Source: Microbacterium saperdae
GTDB taxonomy: Bacteria; Actinomycetota; Actinomycetes; Actinomycetales; Microbacteriaceae
Assembly: GCF_006716345.1 (NCBI RefSeq)
Contig: NZ_VFOX01000002.1
Span: forward strand, 620,001 to 684,000
Reading direction: 5' to 3'
DNA: 64,000 nt
Shown: positions 42,892 through 51,573 of the stretch, one piece after another
Position numbering within the stretch: the stretch's first letter is position 1
Layout of the letters: each line of letters begins with the position of its first letter
Made by a program: the position numbers and the translations under genes
The notes under the pieces: model-generated
Told to the model about the DNA's origin: nothing
Database searches by the model: none
Seen by the model: the letters and a program-made list of their open reading frames with translations, nothing else

Positions 42892-44109
42892 ATGACGCAT
42901 GACCACCCGGCGCCGCACAGGCGTCCGCTTCGATGGCTGGTCTCGGCCATGACAGCCGCCGCTCTCGGTACGGCACTCCTCATCGGGGTCGCTCCCGCCA
43001 CTGCTGACACGGTATCCCCCGACGTCGACCCACCGGCTCCTGTCTCGACACAGCAGCTCGCCAGTGATGCGTCGCGCACACGGGCGACGGTCGCGTGGGA
43101 CGCCTCGTCGCTGCAAGAGGTGTACGCACCGGCTGACGGCTTCTACTCCTACGCTCCGTCTGTCGTTCGCGACGGCGACACCGAGTGGATCTGGACATGT
43201 CACAACGACGAGTTCCGCGTGATCAAGGACCACATCTACCTGACGAAGATCGTCGACGGCGTCGTGGTCGATTCCCGGTCGGTGCTGCAGGCGTCGGCCG
43301 CGCCGGCATGGGACAGCTTCCACGTGTGCGACCCGAGCGTCGTCGAGGGGAAGTTCCGCTATCTGGGTGTGAAGTACTCGCTCGCGATGTTCCATCTGGG
43401 CAACGACCTCGACGCGAGCGCGCACAATCAGATCGGTGTCGCGTTCGCGAACAGTCCGGAGGGCCCGTGGGTCAAGCTCCCCGAGCCGATCGTCACGTTC
43501 GACCGCGCCGATCAGTGGGGCGTCGGTCAGCCCACGGCGGTGATGATGCCCGGCAAACCGGGCACGGTTCTGCTCGGCTACACGCAGGGCGACACCTCGA
43601 CGCGCGCATACGTAACCGAGGTGGATCTGAAGAAGGCCGAGTCCTTCACGACGACCACGCCCGTGCAGCTGCCGACCGCGGGCCTGACCGGTACCGACGG
43701 CGCAGCCGACTATCTCAACGGTTTCGATCTGGTCTTCGACAAGAAGGGTGATCAGTTCCTCGCGGTGCGCGAACAGCATCCGTACGCTTTCGACAACCCG
43801 TGGTGGATCGGGCCCGCTGTGCAGGTGGTGACCATCCCGCAGCGCGATCTGCTGCGCGGACGGGGAACCTGGGCACCCGTCGGCGACGTGAACGAGTCGC
43901 TGACCGGCTTCGACCGGAACCACAACGCCGGCTTCGCGCGCGACTGGACAGGACATCTCGCGGCGAAGAACGAGGTGTCGGTCGTCTTCACGACGAGCTG
44001 TTCGAGCCTGCCGACGATCGACGATCAAGACTGGAGTCTCGCCACCTGTGACTCGCTCTACTCCTACGATCTGTGGTCGATCGATGGTGCCCTGAACAGA
44101 CGACGATGA
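42892..44109 (+). CDS. secreted beta-propeller protein, GH43-like, paralog 2
   Basis: 405 residues with a signal peptide (about 1-38). It is paralogous to the preceding gene: WDSFHVCDPSVVEG, LAMFHLGNDLD, NQIGVAFANSPEGPWVK, DQWGVGQPTAV and the NGFDLVFDKKGDQFLAVREQHPY block match blade for blade. It has three Cys pairs not shared by paralog 1 (for example near CSSLPTIDDQDWSLATC), probably one extracellular disulfide loop. The ATG is preceded by AAAGGA; a TTG 27 bases upstream is less likely. A tandem duplication of a secreted glycan-active or glycan-binding protein under the same LacI operator is the simplest reading. Confidence 0.7.
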   Translation: MTHDHPAPHRRPLRWLVSAMTAAALGTALLIGVAPATADTVSPDVDPPAPVSTQQLASDASRTRATVAWDASSLQEVYAPADGFYSYAPSVVRDGDTEWIWTCHNDEFRVIKDHIYLTKIVDGVVVDSRSVLQASAAPAWDSFHVCDPSVVEGKFRYLGVKYSLAMFHLGNDLDASAHNQIGVAFANSPEGPWVKLPEPIVTFDRADQWGVGQPTAVMMPGKPGTVLLGYTQGDTSTRAYVTEVDLKKAESFTTTTPVQLPTAGLTGTDGAADYLNGFDLVFDKKGDQFLAVREQHPYAFDNPWWIGPAVQVVTIPQRDLLRGRGTWAPVGDVNESLTGFDRNHNAGFARDWTGHLAAKNEVSVVFTTSCSSLPTIDDQDWSLATCDSLYSYDLWSIDGALNRRR

Positions 44110-44114
44110 GCAGC

Positions 44115-44149
44115 TGCGGGGCCGACCCCGTCGCCGAGTCGGCCCCGCA
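44115..44149 (+). terminator. hairpin terminator after propeller paralog 2
   Basis: TGCGGGGCCGAC and its exact complement form a 12-bp stem with an 11-base loop, 5 bases past the stop. Confidence 0.8.
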
Positions 44150-44201
44150 CACGTCCGAGCCCTGACCAACGGCTATCCTTTTCCCCAGCAGAAAGCGCCC
44201 C

Positions 44202-45218
44202 ATGACACTCCCTCACGAAAACGCGGCCCCCCGCCCCGCCACCCGCACCGATGTGGCGAAGATGGCGGGCGTGAGCGCGGCCGTGGTGAGCTACGTCGTG
44301 AACAACGGACCCCGTCCGGTCGCGGCCTCCACCCGCGAGCGGGTGGAGGCCGCGATGGCACAGCTCGACTACCGGCCCAACGCCGTGGCGCGGGCGCTCA
44401 AGCTCCGCCGCGCGCAAGCGGTCGGGGTGGTCGTGCCAGACGTGAGCAACACGTTCTTCGGGGCGCTGGCGCGCGAGCTGTCGAACCAGGCCTTCGAGAC
44501 CGGCTACGCACTTCTGCTCGGCGACGCCGACAATGACATCGAACGCGAGCGCGCACAGATCGAGTCGCTCGTCAGCCATCAGATCGACGGCCTCATCATC
44601 ACGAGTCTCGAGCCCGGATCCGTCATCGACGCACGCGGCACCCGCACCGTGTTCCTCGGGCAGCGCACGCGTCCCGGCCAGACGTCGATCATCGTCGACA
44701 ACGTGGGCGGGGCTCGCATGGCCGTGGAACACCTCGCCGGGCACGGACGTCGGCGCATCGCACATCTCGGCGGCCTCGAAGGGCTGCCCGGTGCCGAGGA
44801 GCGAGTCCGGGGCTGGCACGACCAGTGCGCGGAACTCGGCCTCGACACCGACGACGGGCTCCTCGTCCGCTCGGAGTTCACCCGCGCCGGGGGACTCGAG
44901 GCGGGACGGACGCTGTTCGCGGGAGCGCAGCATCCGGATGCGGTGTTCGTCGCCTCCGATGTTCAGGCCTTGGGGCTGCTGGCTGCTGCGCGTGAGCGCG
45001 GGATCCGCGTGCCCGAAGACCTGGCCGTGATCTCGTTCGACGGCACGGATGACGCCGTCTTCAGCGATCCGCCCCTCACCGCCGTCGAACAGCCGATCGC
45101 CGCGCTCGCCGCGGCCGCGCTCGACGCGGTGGTCGGATCGCAGCAGGTCGAGTCATCGATCGTTCCGGTGTCTCTTGTGATCCGGTCGTCCTGCGGCTGC
45201 GCTCACGATCAGCAGTGA
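44202..45218 (+). CDS. LacI family transcriptional regulator
   Basis: 338 residues. N-terminal HTH and hinge: TRTDVAKMAGVSAAVVSYVVNNG, then YRPNAVARALKLRRAQ, followed by the periplasmic-binding-like sensor domain (GVVVPDVSNTFFGALAREL, FVASDVQALGLLAAARERG, DLAVISFDGTDD). It probably represses the module by binding CTACTCGAGTAG-type sites. Such sites precede the two propeller genes and the nucleoside-hydrolase operon but not its own start. The inducer should be a sugar or nucleoside product of the pathway. It ends with a Cys-rich tail, SCGCAHDQQ. Confidence 0.9.
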   Translation: MTLPHENAAPRPATRTDVAKMAGVSAAVVSYVVNNGPRPVAASTRERVEAAMAQLDYRPNAVARALKLRRAQAVGVVVPDVSNTFFGALARELSNQAFETGYALLLGDADNDIERERAQIESLVSHQIDGLIITSLEPGSVIDARGTRTVFLGQRTRPGQTSIIVDNVGGARMAVEHLAGHGRRRIAHLGGLEGLPGAEERVRGWHDQCAELGLDTDDGLLVRSEFTRAGGLEAGRTLFAGAQHPDAVFVASDVQALGLLAAARERGIRVPEDLAVISFDGTDDAVFSDPPLTAVEQPIAALAAAALDAVVGSQQVESSIVPVSLVIRSSCGCAHDQQ

Positions 45219-45243
45219 GCGCTGCAGAGCGCAACACGCGCGG

Positions 45244-46143
45244 CTAGCCCCGCAGCCATCGGTCGAGCTCGTCGCTCGTCGGGTACGACGACTGCGTGCC
45301 CGGCCGTGTGGCGGCATGGGCGCCGACCTGAGTAGCGAAGAGGGTCGCCGACTCCAGCGTGTCTCCGGAGGCGAGTCGCGCGACGAGAGCGCCGGTGAAT
45401 GCGTCTCCGGCGCCGCTCGTATCGACCGCGGTCACGACGCGGCCGGGCGCACGGAAGACGCCGGATGCGGTGACTGCTGCCGCGCCGTCGGCTCCGAGCG
45501 TGACCACCAGAGCCGGCACGTCGAGTCGGGCGCGTGCCTGCAGCAGCGCGGTGTCGGAGGAGCTGTCGACGGAGGTACCCAGGGCGTCGATCAGTTCGTG
45601 CTCGTTGACGACCATCACGTCGATGGAATGGGCGAGAGCGTCGGGGATGCGGCGGTACGGCGACGGGTTGAGGACGAAGCGCGCGTGTGCCGCGAGCGCC
45701 AGATGCGCGGCGGCGATCACGGCTTCGTCGGGGATCTCGAACCCGCTGAGAACCCAGGCTGCGTCGTCGCTCACCACGTCGTCGGCGGTGACGGTGGCGT
45801 TCGCTCCGGGGGAGATGACGATGAGGTTCTGGCCCTCGTCATCGACGAAGATCACCGCCTCGCCGGTCGCGTCACCCGCCCGCCGGTGCACGCCCGTCAC
45901 ATCGACACCGGACTCGGCGACCGCATCGAGCAGCAGCGTGCCGGCGGCATCCGCTCCGACAGCTCCGACCAGACGCACGTCCGCCCCGAGCCGGGACGCC
46001 GCGACCGCCTGGTTGGCACCCTTGCCGCCGGAGGCGACCGCATGGCCGGTGGCATGCAGCGACTCCCCTTCTCGCGGGAGGCGACCGAGGGAGTAGGTGC
46101 GGTCGAGATTGAGGGATCCGACCACGACGATCTGTGCGTTCAT
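45244..46143 (-). CDS. rbsK: ribokinase (PfkB family)
   Basis: 299 residues. SLNLDRTYSLGRLPREGESL, the GGKGANQAVAASRLGA signature and C-terminal DTSGAGDAFTGALVARL (catalytic Asp in the GAGD) identify a PfkB sugar kinase of ribokinase type, forming ribose 5-phosphate from ribose and ATP. Assignment to ribose rather than another furanose rests on overall similarity. Its ATG overlaps the stop of the upstream permease gene, so it is the last gene of the transport and nucleoside hydrolase operon and would phosphorylate the released sugar. Confidence 0.85.
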   Translation of the reverse strand: MNAQIVVVGSLNLDRTYSLGRLPREGESLHATGHAVASGGKGANQAVAASRLGADVRLVGAVGADAAGTLLLDAVAESGVDVTGVHRRAGDATGEAVIFVDDEGQNLIVISPGANATVTADDVVSDDAAWVLSGFEIPDEAVIAAAHLALAAHARFVLNPSPYRRIPDALAHSIDVMVVNEHELIDALGTSVDSSSDTALLQARARLDVPALVVTLGADGAAAVTASGVFRAPGRVVTAVDTSGAGDAFTGALVARLASGDTLESATLFATQVGAHAATRPGTQSSYPTSDELDRWLRG

Positions 46144-46976
46144 CCCTTGAGTCCTGTCGTCGAGAGCGATTCGGTGTACTGCTTCTGGAAGAACAGCAGC
46201 AGGATCATGGGGATGATGCTGAGCACGAAGGACCCGGCCATGATCTGTCCCAGATCGACCGTGAACATCGTGCTGAGGTTCGCCAGCGCGATCGGGGCGA
46301 GTTGGCGTTCCGGAGAGGTGCCGATCAGCAGCGGCCACAGGTAGGCCTGCCACTGCGATAGGAACAGCATCATGCCGGCGCCGATGAGCGCCGGCTTCGA
46401 CAACGGGAGCACGATGCGCCACAGCGTGCCGAAGGTGCCCAGGCCGTCGATCTCCGCGGCTTCCATGAGCTCCGACGGGATGCCGAGGAAGAACTGCCGC
46501 AGCACGAAGATCGCGAACCCGTTGGCGAGCGCGGGAAGGATGAGCCCCGCGTAGGAATCGGAGAGGTTCCACCCCTGGAAGAGCGAGGAGAGGGGGATCG
46601 CGATCGCGTCGAACGGGATCATCGCCACGATCACGATGAAGCTGAACACCACGCCCCGCCCGCGGAACCGCATGGTCGCGAGCGCGTAGGCGGCGGGGAT
46701 CGCGATGAGAAGTCCGAACAGGATCGTCGCCCCGGCGACGAAGAAGCTGTTGAAGAGACCGAGCACGAACGGTCCGCTCAGGAGGCCCGTGTAGTTGGTG
46801 AGCTCGCCGCCCCAGGGGATGAACGCCAGCCACGACAGCGGCGTCATGTTGTCGACGTAGGTGTTGCCCGGTCGGGTCGATGAGACGAACACCCACCAGA
46901 GCGGCAGGAAGATCGCGACGGCGATCAGGCCTCCTGCGATGGACAGCGTGATCGTGGCGCCCCTGGATCGCCTCAT
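46140..46976 (-). CDS. carbohydrate ABC transporter permease (CUT1, MalG type)
   Basis: 278 residues, six membrane segments. The cytoplasmic loop EAAEIDGLGTFGTLWRIVLPLSKPAL is the CUT1 EAA motif and the C-terminus ends with the usual MalG-type tail. It overlaps by ATGA with both neighbours (the MalF-type permease gene upstream and rbsK downstream). With its partner it forms the channel for the substrate delivered by the lipoprotein at 47941. The ATPase (an MsmX-like shared subunit) is not encoded here. Confidence 0.92.
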   Translation of the reverse strand: MRRSRGATITLSIAGGLIAVAIFLPLWWVFVSSTRPGNTYVDNMTPLSWLAFIPWGGELTNYTGLLSGPFVLGLFNSFFVAGATILFGLLIAIPAAYALATMRFRGRGVVFSFIVIVAMIPFDAIAIPLSSLFQGWNLSDSYAGLILPALANGFAIFVLRQFFLGIPSELMEAAEIDGLGTFGTLWRIVLPLSKPALIGAGMMLFLSQWQAYLWPLLIGTSPERQLAPIALANLSTMFTVDLGQIMAGSFVLSIIPMILLLFFQKQYTESLSTTGLKG

Positions 46977-47935
46977 GACTTCTCCTCGCGAAGCAGACGG
47001 AACTGGATGGCGACGATGATCGAGAGCAGGAGCATCAGGACGACGACCTCGGCCTGCCCGACGCCCAGATCGTTCAGCAGATACGCCCGGTTGTAGATGT
47101 CGTACATGATGAAGTTCGTCGCGCCGTTCGGGCCCCCTTTGGTGAGCACCTGGACCGGCGCGAAGACGAGGAAGGAGCCGACCGTGCAGGCGATCAGCAC
47201 GAACGACATCGGCCGCTTCAGCAGCGGCAGCGTGATGGCGAAGAGCCGTCGCCACCATCCGGCGCCGTCGAGTGCCGCGGCTTCGTACAGGCTCTCCGGA
47301 ATGTCCTTGAGGCCGGCGATGATGAAGATCATCCAGTAGCCGATCGCGCCCCAGGTGACCATGATCCCGATCGAGAACGCGGCCTGGTTGGCCGAGGTGA
47401 GGAACGGCTGCGGCGGCAGGCCGATCGTCTCCAGGATGCTGTTGACGAGACCGTCCGGCTGGAGCGCGGTCGACCAGATCAGCGCGACGACGGCACCAGG
47501 GACCGCCGCGGGAACGAAGATGAGCGAACGCCACAGCCCCACGAGCGGGACGTTCTGCACGGTCAGCAGGGCGAGTGCCGCCGACAGCACGACGATCGCC
47601 GGGTTCAGGACCAGGTTGAACAGCAGGGTCACGCCGAGCACGGCGTGGAAGCCGGGGTCGGTGAACAGGTAGGCGTAGTTCTCGATGCCCGCGAACGACG
47701 TGGTGCCCGTGGCGAGCGACGTGCTCTGGAAACTCTGCCCGACGGCCGTGATCATCGGGAGCACACGCAGGAAGAACAGCGCCAGCAGAGCCGGGGCGAG
47801 CATGAGCAGCGCCATGGCTGTGGTGCGTGCGGCGCGGCTGCGCCGGGTGGGTGTGCGGCGGTCGGGGGTTCGGAGAGCGGCGGAACCCGTGGGTCCCGCC
47901 GCTCCCGCCCGACGCTCTCGCGTCGTGGTGCTCAT
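46973..47935 (-). CDS. carbohydrate ABC transporter permease (CUT1, MalF type)
   Basis: 320 residues. Basic N-terminal cytoplasmic tail (1-38, rich in Arg and Thr), six membrane helices and the EAA loop EAAALDGAGWWRRLFAITLPLL. It starts 5 bases after the binding-protein stop and its own stop overlaps the next permease gene. No ATP-binding subunit accompanies the pair, as in many actinobacterial CUT1 systems. Confidence 0.92.
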   Translation of the reverse strand: MSTTTRERRAGAAGPTGSAALRTPDRRTPTRRSRAARTTAMALLMLAPALLALFFLRVLPMITAVGQSFQSTSLATGTTSFAGIENYAYLFTDPGFHAVLGVTLLFNLVLNPAIVVLSAALALLTVQNVPLVGLWRSLIFVPAAVPGAVVALIWSTALQPDGLVNSILETIGLPPQPFLTSANQAAFSIGIMVTWGAIGYWMIFIIAGLKDIPESLYEAAALDGAGWWRRLFAITLPLLKRPMSFVLIACTVGSFLVFAPVQVLTKGGPNGATNFIMYDIYNRAYLLNDLGVGQAEVVVLMLLLSIIVAIQFRLLREEKS

Positions 47936-47940
47936 CTGTC

Positions 47941-49239
47941 CTACTTCAGTCGGGCGATCTGCTCGGTGATCTCTTTGTCGGCCTGCGCCGCACGCTCCGC
48001 CGGGTCGGACCCGTTGCGGATGTCGGAGAACATCTGGTTGGCCCCGGGTTCGAACACGCTGTAGCCGACGACGACCGGCCGGTGCACCGCGTTGTCCTGC
48101 AGCTGGTACTCCATGATGTCGCCGAACGGCGCGGAGGACTCTCCCGCCGTGCTGCTGACCCGCTCGGCGTACTGGGCGTACGCGTCCTTCGTGGTGGGAG
48201 CGATACCGGCGACCTCAGCGGACTGGGCGTTGCCGGTGGCGTCGATCGTGATGTAGCGGAGGAACGCTTCGGCGGCGTCCTGGTTCTCCGACTTCTCGGC
48301 GATCGCGACGCCCCAGGAGTCCGTCGCCGTCGCCCGCTCGCCACCGTCGAAGTAGGGGGCGGGAGCCATGCCCCACGCGATGTCGCCGTCTTCGTTCACG
48401 GCCACGCCCCAGGGGCCGGAGATCATGAACGCGGCCTTGCCCGTCTGGAACAGCGCGCCGTTCTTGTCGTTCGTGATGCCGCGCGGAGACAGGCCCTCCT
48501 CGAAGAGGCTGTGGTACCAGGTCAGCGCGCGCTGCCATCCGTCGTTCGAGAAGTCGACGACGCCTTCATCATCGATGCCGTCGCCGCCTCCGGCGGATCG
48601 ACCGAGCATCTGCAGCTGGTAGTACGAGTCCCACTGGTCGAACAGGAACGGGTATTCGGCCACTCCGGAATCCTGCACCGTGCGGGCGGCCTCCGTCAGC
48701 TCCTCGTACGTCCACGGATCGCTCGGGTCGGTCGACGGCGGCTCCACTCCGGCTGCGGCGAGCAGATCGGCGTTGTAGTAGAGGAACTGCGACGTCGTCC
48801 AGGGCTCGATCGCGCGCAGTGTGCCATCGACCTCGCGCGCCGTGACCATGCTCTCCGATACGGATGCCGCCAGGGCGTCCTCTTTGAGAGCACTGAGGTC
48901 GGCGAGGAAGCCGCGGTTCGTCCAGTCGAGCAGCCCGCCCCCGGCATCCACGACCATCACGTCGATGCCGCCGCCTCCGCCGCCGAGACGCTGGTTGATC
49001 GTGCTCGTGTACTGCGCGTAGGGGATGTTGAGCTGCTTGACGGTGATGTTCGGGTGCTCCTTCTGGAACGCCTCGATCACCGGCGTCCAGGTCTCTGCGG
49101 GATCGGCGTTGGCGAAGGTGAGCGTCACCGCGCCGTCGCTGTCGCCGCCCGCAGACTCGCCGCCCGCGCAACCGGTCAGGGCGAGGGCGAAGATGGTGAA
49201 TCCGGCGACGACGGTCGCACGCATCGGGTTCGTGTGCAT
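47941..49239 (-). CDS. carbohydrate ABC transporter substrate-binding lipoprotein (SBP family 1)
   Basis: 432 residues. Lipobox ALTGC near residue 24. The chain is a family 1 extracellular sugar-binding protein: VTLTFANADPAETWTPVIEAFQKEHPNI at the start, a DWTNRGFLADLS block, GKAAFMISGPWGV and a C-terminal QIARLK. Aromatic residues near WDSYYQLQ and YNADLL are candidate ligand stackers. CUT1-type binding proteins usually take oligosaccharides or glycosides, so the substrate here may be a glycoside or nucleoside-like compound. Confidence 0.92.
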   Translation of the reverse strand: MHTNPMRATVVAGFTIFALALTGCAGGESAGGDSDGAVTLTFANADPAETWTPVIEAFQKEHPNITVKQLNIPYAQYTSTINQRLGGGGGGIDVMVVDAGGGLLDWTNRGFLADLSALKEDALAASVSESMVTAREVDGTLRAIEPWTTSQFLYYNADLLAAAGVEPPSTDPSDPWTYEELTEAARTVQDSGVAEYPFLFDQWDSYYQLQMLGRSAGGGDGIDDEGVVDFSNDGWQRALTWYHSLFEEGLSPRGITNDKNGALFQTGKAAFMISGPWGVAVNEDGDIAWGMAPAPYFDGGERATATDSWGVAIAEKSENQDAAEAFLRYITIDATGNAQSAEVAGIAPTTKDAYAQYAERVSSTAGESSAPFGDIMEYQLQDNAVHRPVVVGYSVFEPGANQMFSDIRNGSDPAERAAQADKEITEQIARLK

Positions 49240-49272
49240 GTGCTGGTCTCCTCGTTGAGTGTGATGCAGGTG

Positions 49273-50220
49273 TCAGGTAGGGGTGGAAGCGGACGCGCGC
49301 GGACCGACTGTCGTGTCGATCGATGCGGTCTCGGTGGAGGCGTCCGCCGCGGCGAGGATGCGATCGACGATCGCGGTGCCGACGGCGTCGACGTCCATGT
49401 CCGTCACGATCGAATGGAGGCCGTCGGGGTCCGGCTCGAAGAGTGTGCGGCCTTCGGGCGTCACGGTCACCGTTCCGGCTGCGATCTCGAACAGGTCGGG
49501 GCGGGCGAGCGTGAGCACGGCGATCGGATCGTGCGGGACGTTGTAGTCCTGCTCGGCGAATGCCCAGAACCTGGTCATCTCGGCCGCGACCATGGCGCCG
49601 AGTGGGCCGGCCGCGCCGATGCGTGCAAGGACGTCGCTGCCGAGGCGCACGCGCTCGGTCTGCTCGAGGCCGACGGCGAGCACCGGGACGCCAGATGCGA
49701 AGAGGGAACGTGCGGCATCGATGTCGCACTTGATGTTGTGCTCGACGATCTCGCGGCGGAAGTCGCCGCCCATGATGACGACCTGGCTCACGCGATGACC
49801 TGGCTGCCGCGTGACGGCGGCCGCATTGGTGAGCGGGCCGATCGCGACGACCGTGGCGCTCGCGCCGAGCAGGTCGATAGCGGAGAGCGCGGAATCGAAC
49901 ACGTGGCCGTCGAGGTCGGCGATGGTCGATCCCTCGTGGCCCGGCCACCAGACGGGGCGACCCGACTGCGTCTCCGCGTTGCCGGCGGCGATCGGCGGAG
50001 GCGTGAGACCAGCCGCGTGGTACGTGGCAGCGACGATTCGTGCGCGAAGCCCGACATCGCCGTAGACGGTGGCGACCCCGACGACGTCGAGCTCCGGCGA
50101 GCCGAAGATCATGGACAGGGCGAGGAGGTCATCGACATCCGTGCCGATGTCGGTGTCGAGGACGAATTCTCTCGACGGACGACCGAGGTTGCGGTCTGCC
50201 GTCAGCGGTGACTGGCTCAT
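49273..50220 (-). CDS. nucleoside hydrolase (IunH/RihA-type)
   Basis: 315 residues. The calcium site DTDIGTDVDD (22-31) is perfect, MGGD and HNIKCDIDAA follow, and a late HDPIAV supplies the second conserved His-Asp. The family splits N-ribosides into ribose and base in the cytoplasm. It is the first gene of the operon with binding protein, two permeases and ribokinase, so imported nucleoside or riboside would be hydrolysed and the ribose phosphorylated. Two LacI-type operators lie 61-104 bases upstream of its start. Confidence 0.9.
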   Translation of the reverse strand: MSQSPLTADRNLGRPSREFVLDTDIGTDVDDLLALSMIFGSPELDVVGVATVYGDVGLRARIVAATYHAAGLTPPPIAAGNAETQSGRPVWWPGHEGSTIADLDGHVFDSALSAIDLLGASATVVAIGPLTNAAAVTRQPGHRVSQVVIMGGDFRREIVEHNIKCDIDAARSLFASGVPVLAVGLEQTERVRLGSDVLARIGAAGPLGAMVAAEMTRFWAFAEQDYNVPHDPIAVLTLARPDLFEIAAGTVTVTPEGRTLFEPDPDGLHSIVTDMDVDAVGTAIVDRILAAADASTETASIDTTVGPRASASTPT

Positions 50221-50280
50221 GTGTTCCTTACGCGACGGGACCCTCGGGTGGGTCTCGAGAATGGTGCTGATACCGCGATG

Positions 50281-50324
50281 CTACTCGAGTAGATAACGGG
50301 TTGCAAGATGCAATCTACTCGAGT
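50281..50324. promoter_or_regulatory. double LacI-type operator of the nucleoside hydrolase operon
   Basis: A perfect 12-bp CTACTCGAGTAG at 50281-50292 and a second core ACTCGAGT at 50317-50324, 34 bp centre to centre (about three helical turns), which would allow one LacI-type tetramer or two dimers to bind the same face. Confidence 0.7.
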
Positions 50325-50451
50325 TGAATGCGGCTTCTTCGGGAGGAGGACGGATGTCAGGACCGTAGTTGAGCGATGGTCCGCGAGTCAGGCCTTCCAC
50401 CCCGTCCGCACCTGCGCCATGATGGGACGACCGACCTCCAAGGAGACCGTC

Positions 50452-50952
50452 TTGTCACTCGCTCAGACCCCACCGCAGACCTCCGCACTCGCCGGAGCCC
50501 CGGTGATCGCGAGGATTCGACGGGTTCTGATCCTCGCGGTGGTCGCCGCCCTGGTCTACCCGATGTTCATGGTCGCCAGTTCCGGGTACTGCCCGGGCGG
50601 CGTGGACGGAAACGGCGGCTTCATCGATGCGTCCGGCCAGCCGGTGGACGAGGCTCTCCCGTGCGTCCAGCTGACGCTCGGTCCCAGCCCTCTGGTCTAC
50701 GTCGGGATCGCGCTGATCGTCCTGCTGGCTCTCGGCCGCGTGCTGAGGGCATCCGACGAACCCACTGCCCTGCGCACGCTGGACCGCGCCGCCATCGGAG
50801 TCGGTGCGCTCGTGGTCGTCGCGGTCATCGTCTCGGTGGTGTGGTTCAGTCTGATCCCGCTCGACCAGTTCTCCTCGGGCTCCATTTCCGTGTTCAGCCC
50901 GTTCCCGTTCGGCGTCATCGACGTCGACGTCACGCCCATGACCGAGTCCTGA
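50452..50952 (+). CDS. hypothetical membrane protein
   Basis: 166 residues with three hydrophobic segments (about 22-42, 75-95 and 110-133) and an extracellular loop with two Cys (GYCPGG and LPCVQL) that may form a disulfide. No family recognised. TTG 50452 is preferred because AAGGAG lies 6 bases before it; ATG 50419 and 50422 have no ribosome site. It is followed 79 bases later by a lipoprotein gene on the same strand. Confidence 0.65.
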   Translation: MSLAQTPPQTSALAGAPVIARIRRVLILAVVAALVYPMFMVASSGYCPGGVDGNGGFIDASGQPVDEALPCVQLTLGPSPLVYVGIALIVLLALGRVLRASDEPTALRTLDRAAIGVGALVVVAVIVSVVWFSLIPLDQFSSGSISVFSPFPFGVIDVDVTPMTES

Positions 50953-51031
50953 GTCCGGGGTGAGGCGAGGCCGAGCAGAGGATGGTTTCGCAGTGAGAGC
51001 GTCGGCGACCGCTTCCTGCCGAGATGAGAGC

Positions 51032-51535
51032 GTGCGCGCACCACGCGCCGTCGCCACTCTCCTCGCCATCGTCCTCAGCGTCACCGGATGCTCTGGGATG
51101 CCGGGAGGGGGTCCCCTGCAGATCGGCGGAGATCCCGGGGCATACTGCGTTCCTGGTGATCCCGACCGCGAGATCGGATTCGGCGCTGCCGGCCTGCTCG
51201 CCGGCGACGCTTCCGCAACGATCGCCTCTGTCGATCTCGTGGATGCTGACGGGCTCCGCCTGGCGAGTGCGTACGTAGCGCCGCTGAGCGAGGGTCAGGT
51301 GGGTTTCGGCACGTTCTTCCCCGAGGACGAGGATTCCGAAGGCTGGTCGAACCGGGATGACCCTGCCGGGTATGTGGTCGAGCCGGGGGACAGCGTCAGC
51401 GTGATCGTGATCGCGGCCCGCATCGGAGCATCGGACGGAACGGCGTCGAAGATCCGTGTCACCTACGACATCCGAGGAACGACGTATGACGCGTTCACAT
51501 CGACCGAGATCGCGATCAAGGAGAGCTGCCCCTGA
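51032..51535 (+). CDS. putative lipoprotein
   Basis: 167 residues. GTG 51032 gives a compact lipoprotein signal (VRAPRAVATLLAIVLSVTGC, lipobox VTGC). The mature part is beta-rich with Gly/Asp-rich loops and two further Cys (AYCVPGD and the terminal ESCP) that may pair. No family recognised. Earlier starts at 50993 and 50960 remain possible. Confidence 0.65.
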   Translation: MRAPRAVATLLAIVLSVTGCSGMPGGGPLQIGGDPGAYCVPGDPDREIGFGAAGLLAGDASATIASVDLVDADGLRLASAYVAPLSEGQVGFGTFFPEDEDSEGWSNRDDPAGYVVEPGDSVSVIVIAARIGASDGTASKIRVTYDIRGTTYDAFTSTEIAIKESCP

Positions 51536-51548
51536 AGCGGGCGCCTCA

Positions 51549-51566
51549 GATCAACCCGGGTTGATC
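51549..51566. terminator. perfect 18-bp palindrome between convergent genes
   Basis: GATCAACCCGGGTTGATC reads the same on both strands and lies midway between the lipoprotein stop and the MFS stop. As RNA it folds into a 7-bp stem with a CCGG loop from either direction, so it is likely a bidirectional terminator; a protein-binding role is not excluded. Confidence 0.6.
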
Positions 51567-51573
51567 GCCCCGC

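Noticed and set aside
47827..50211. 794-codon plus-strand frame over the CUT1 operon
   Set aside because: It is a shadow of the binding protein and nucleoside hydrolase genes on the minus strand; no domain or ribosome site supports it.
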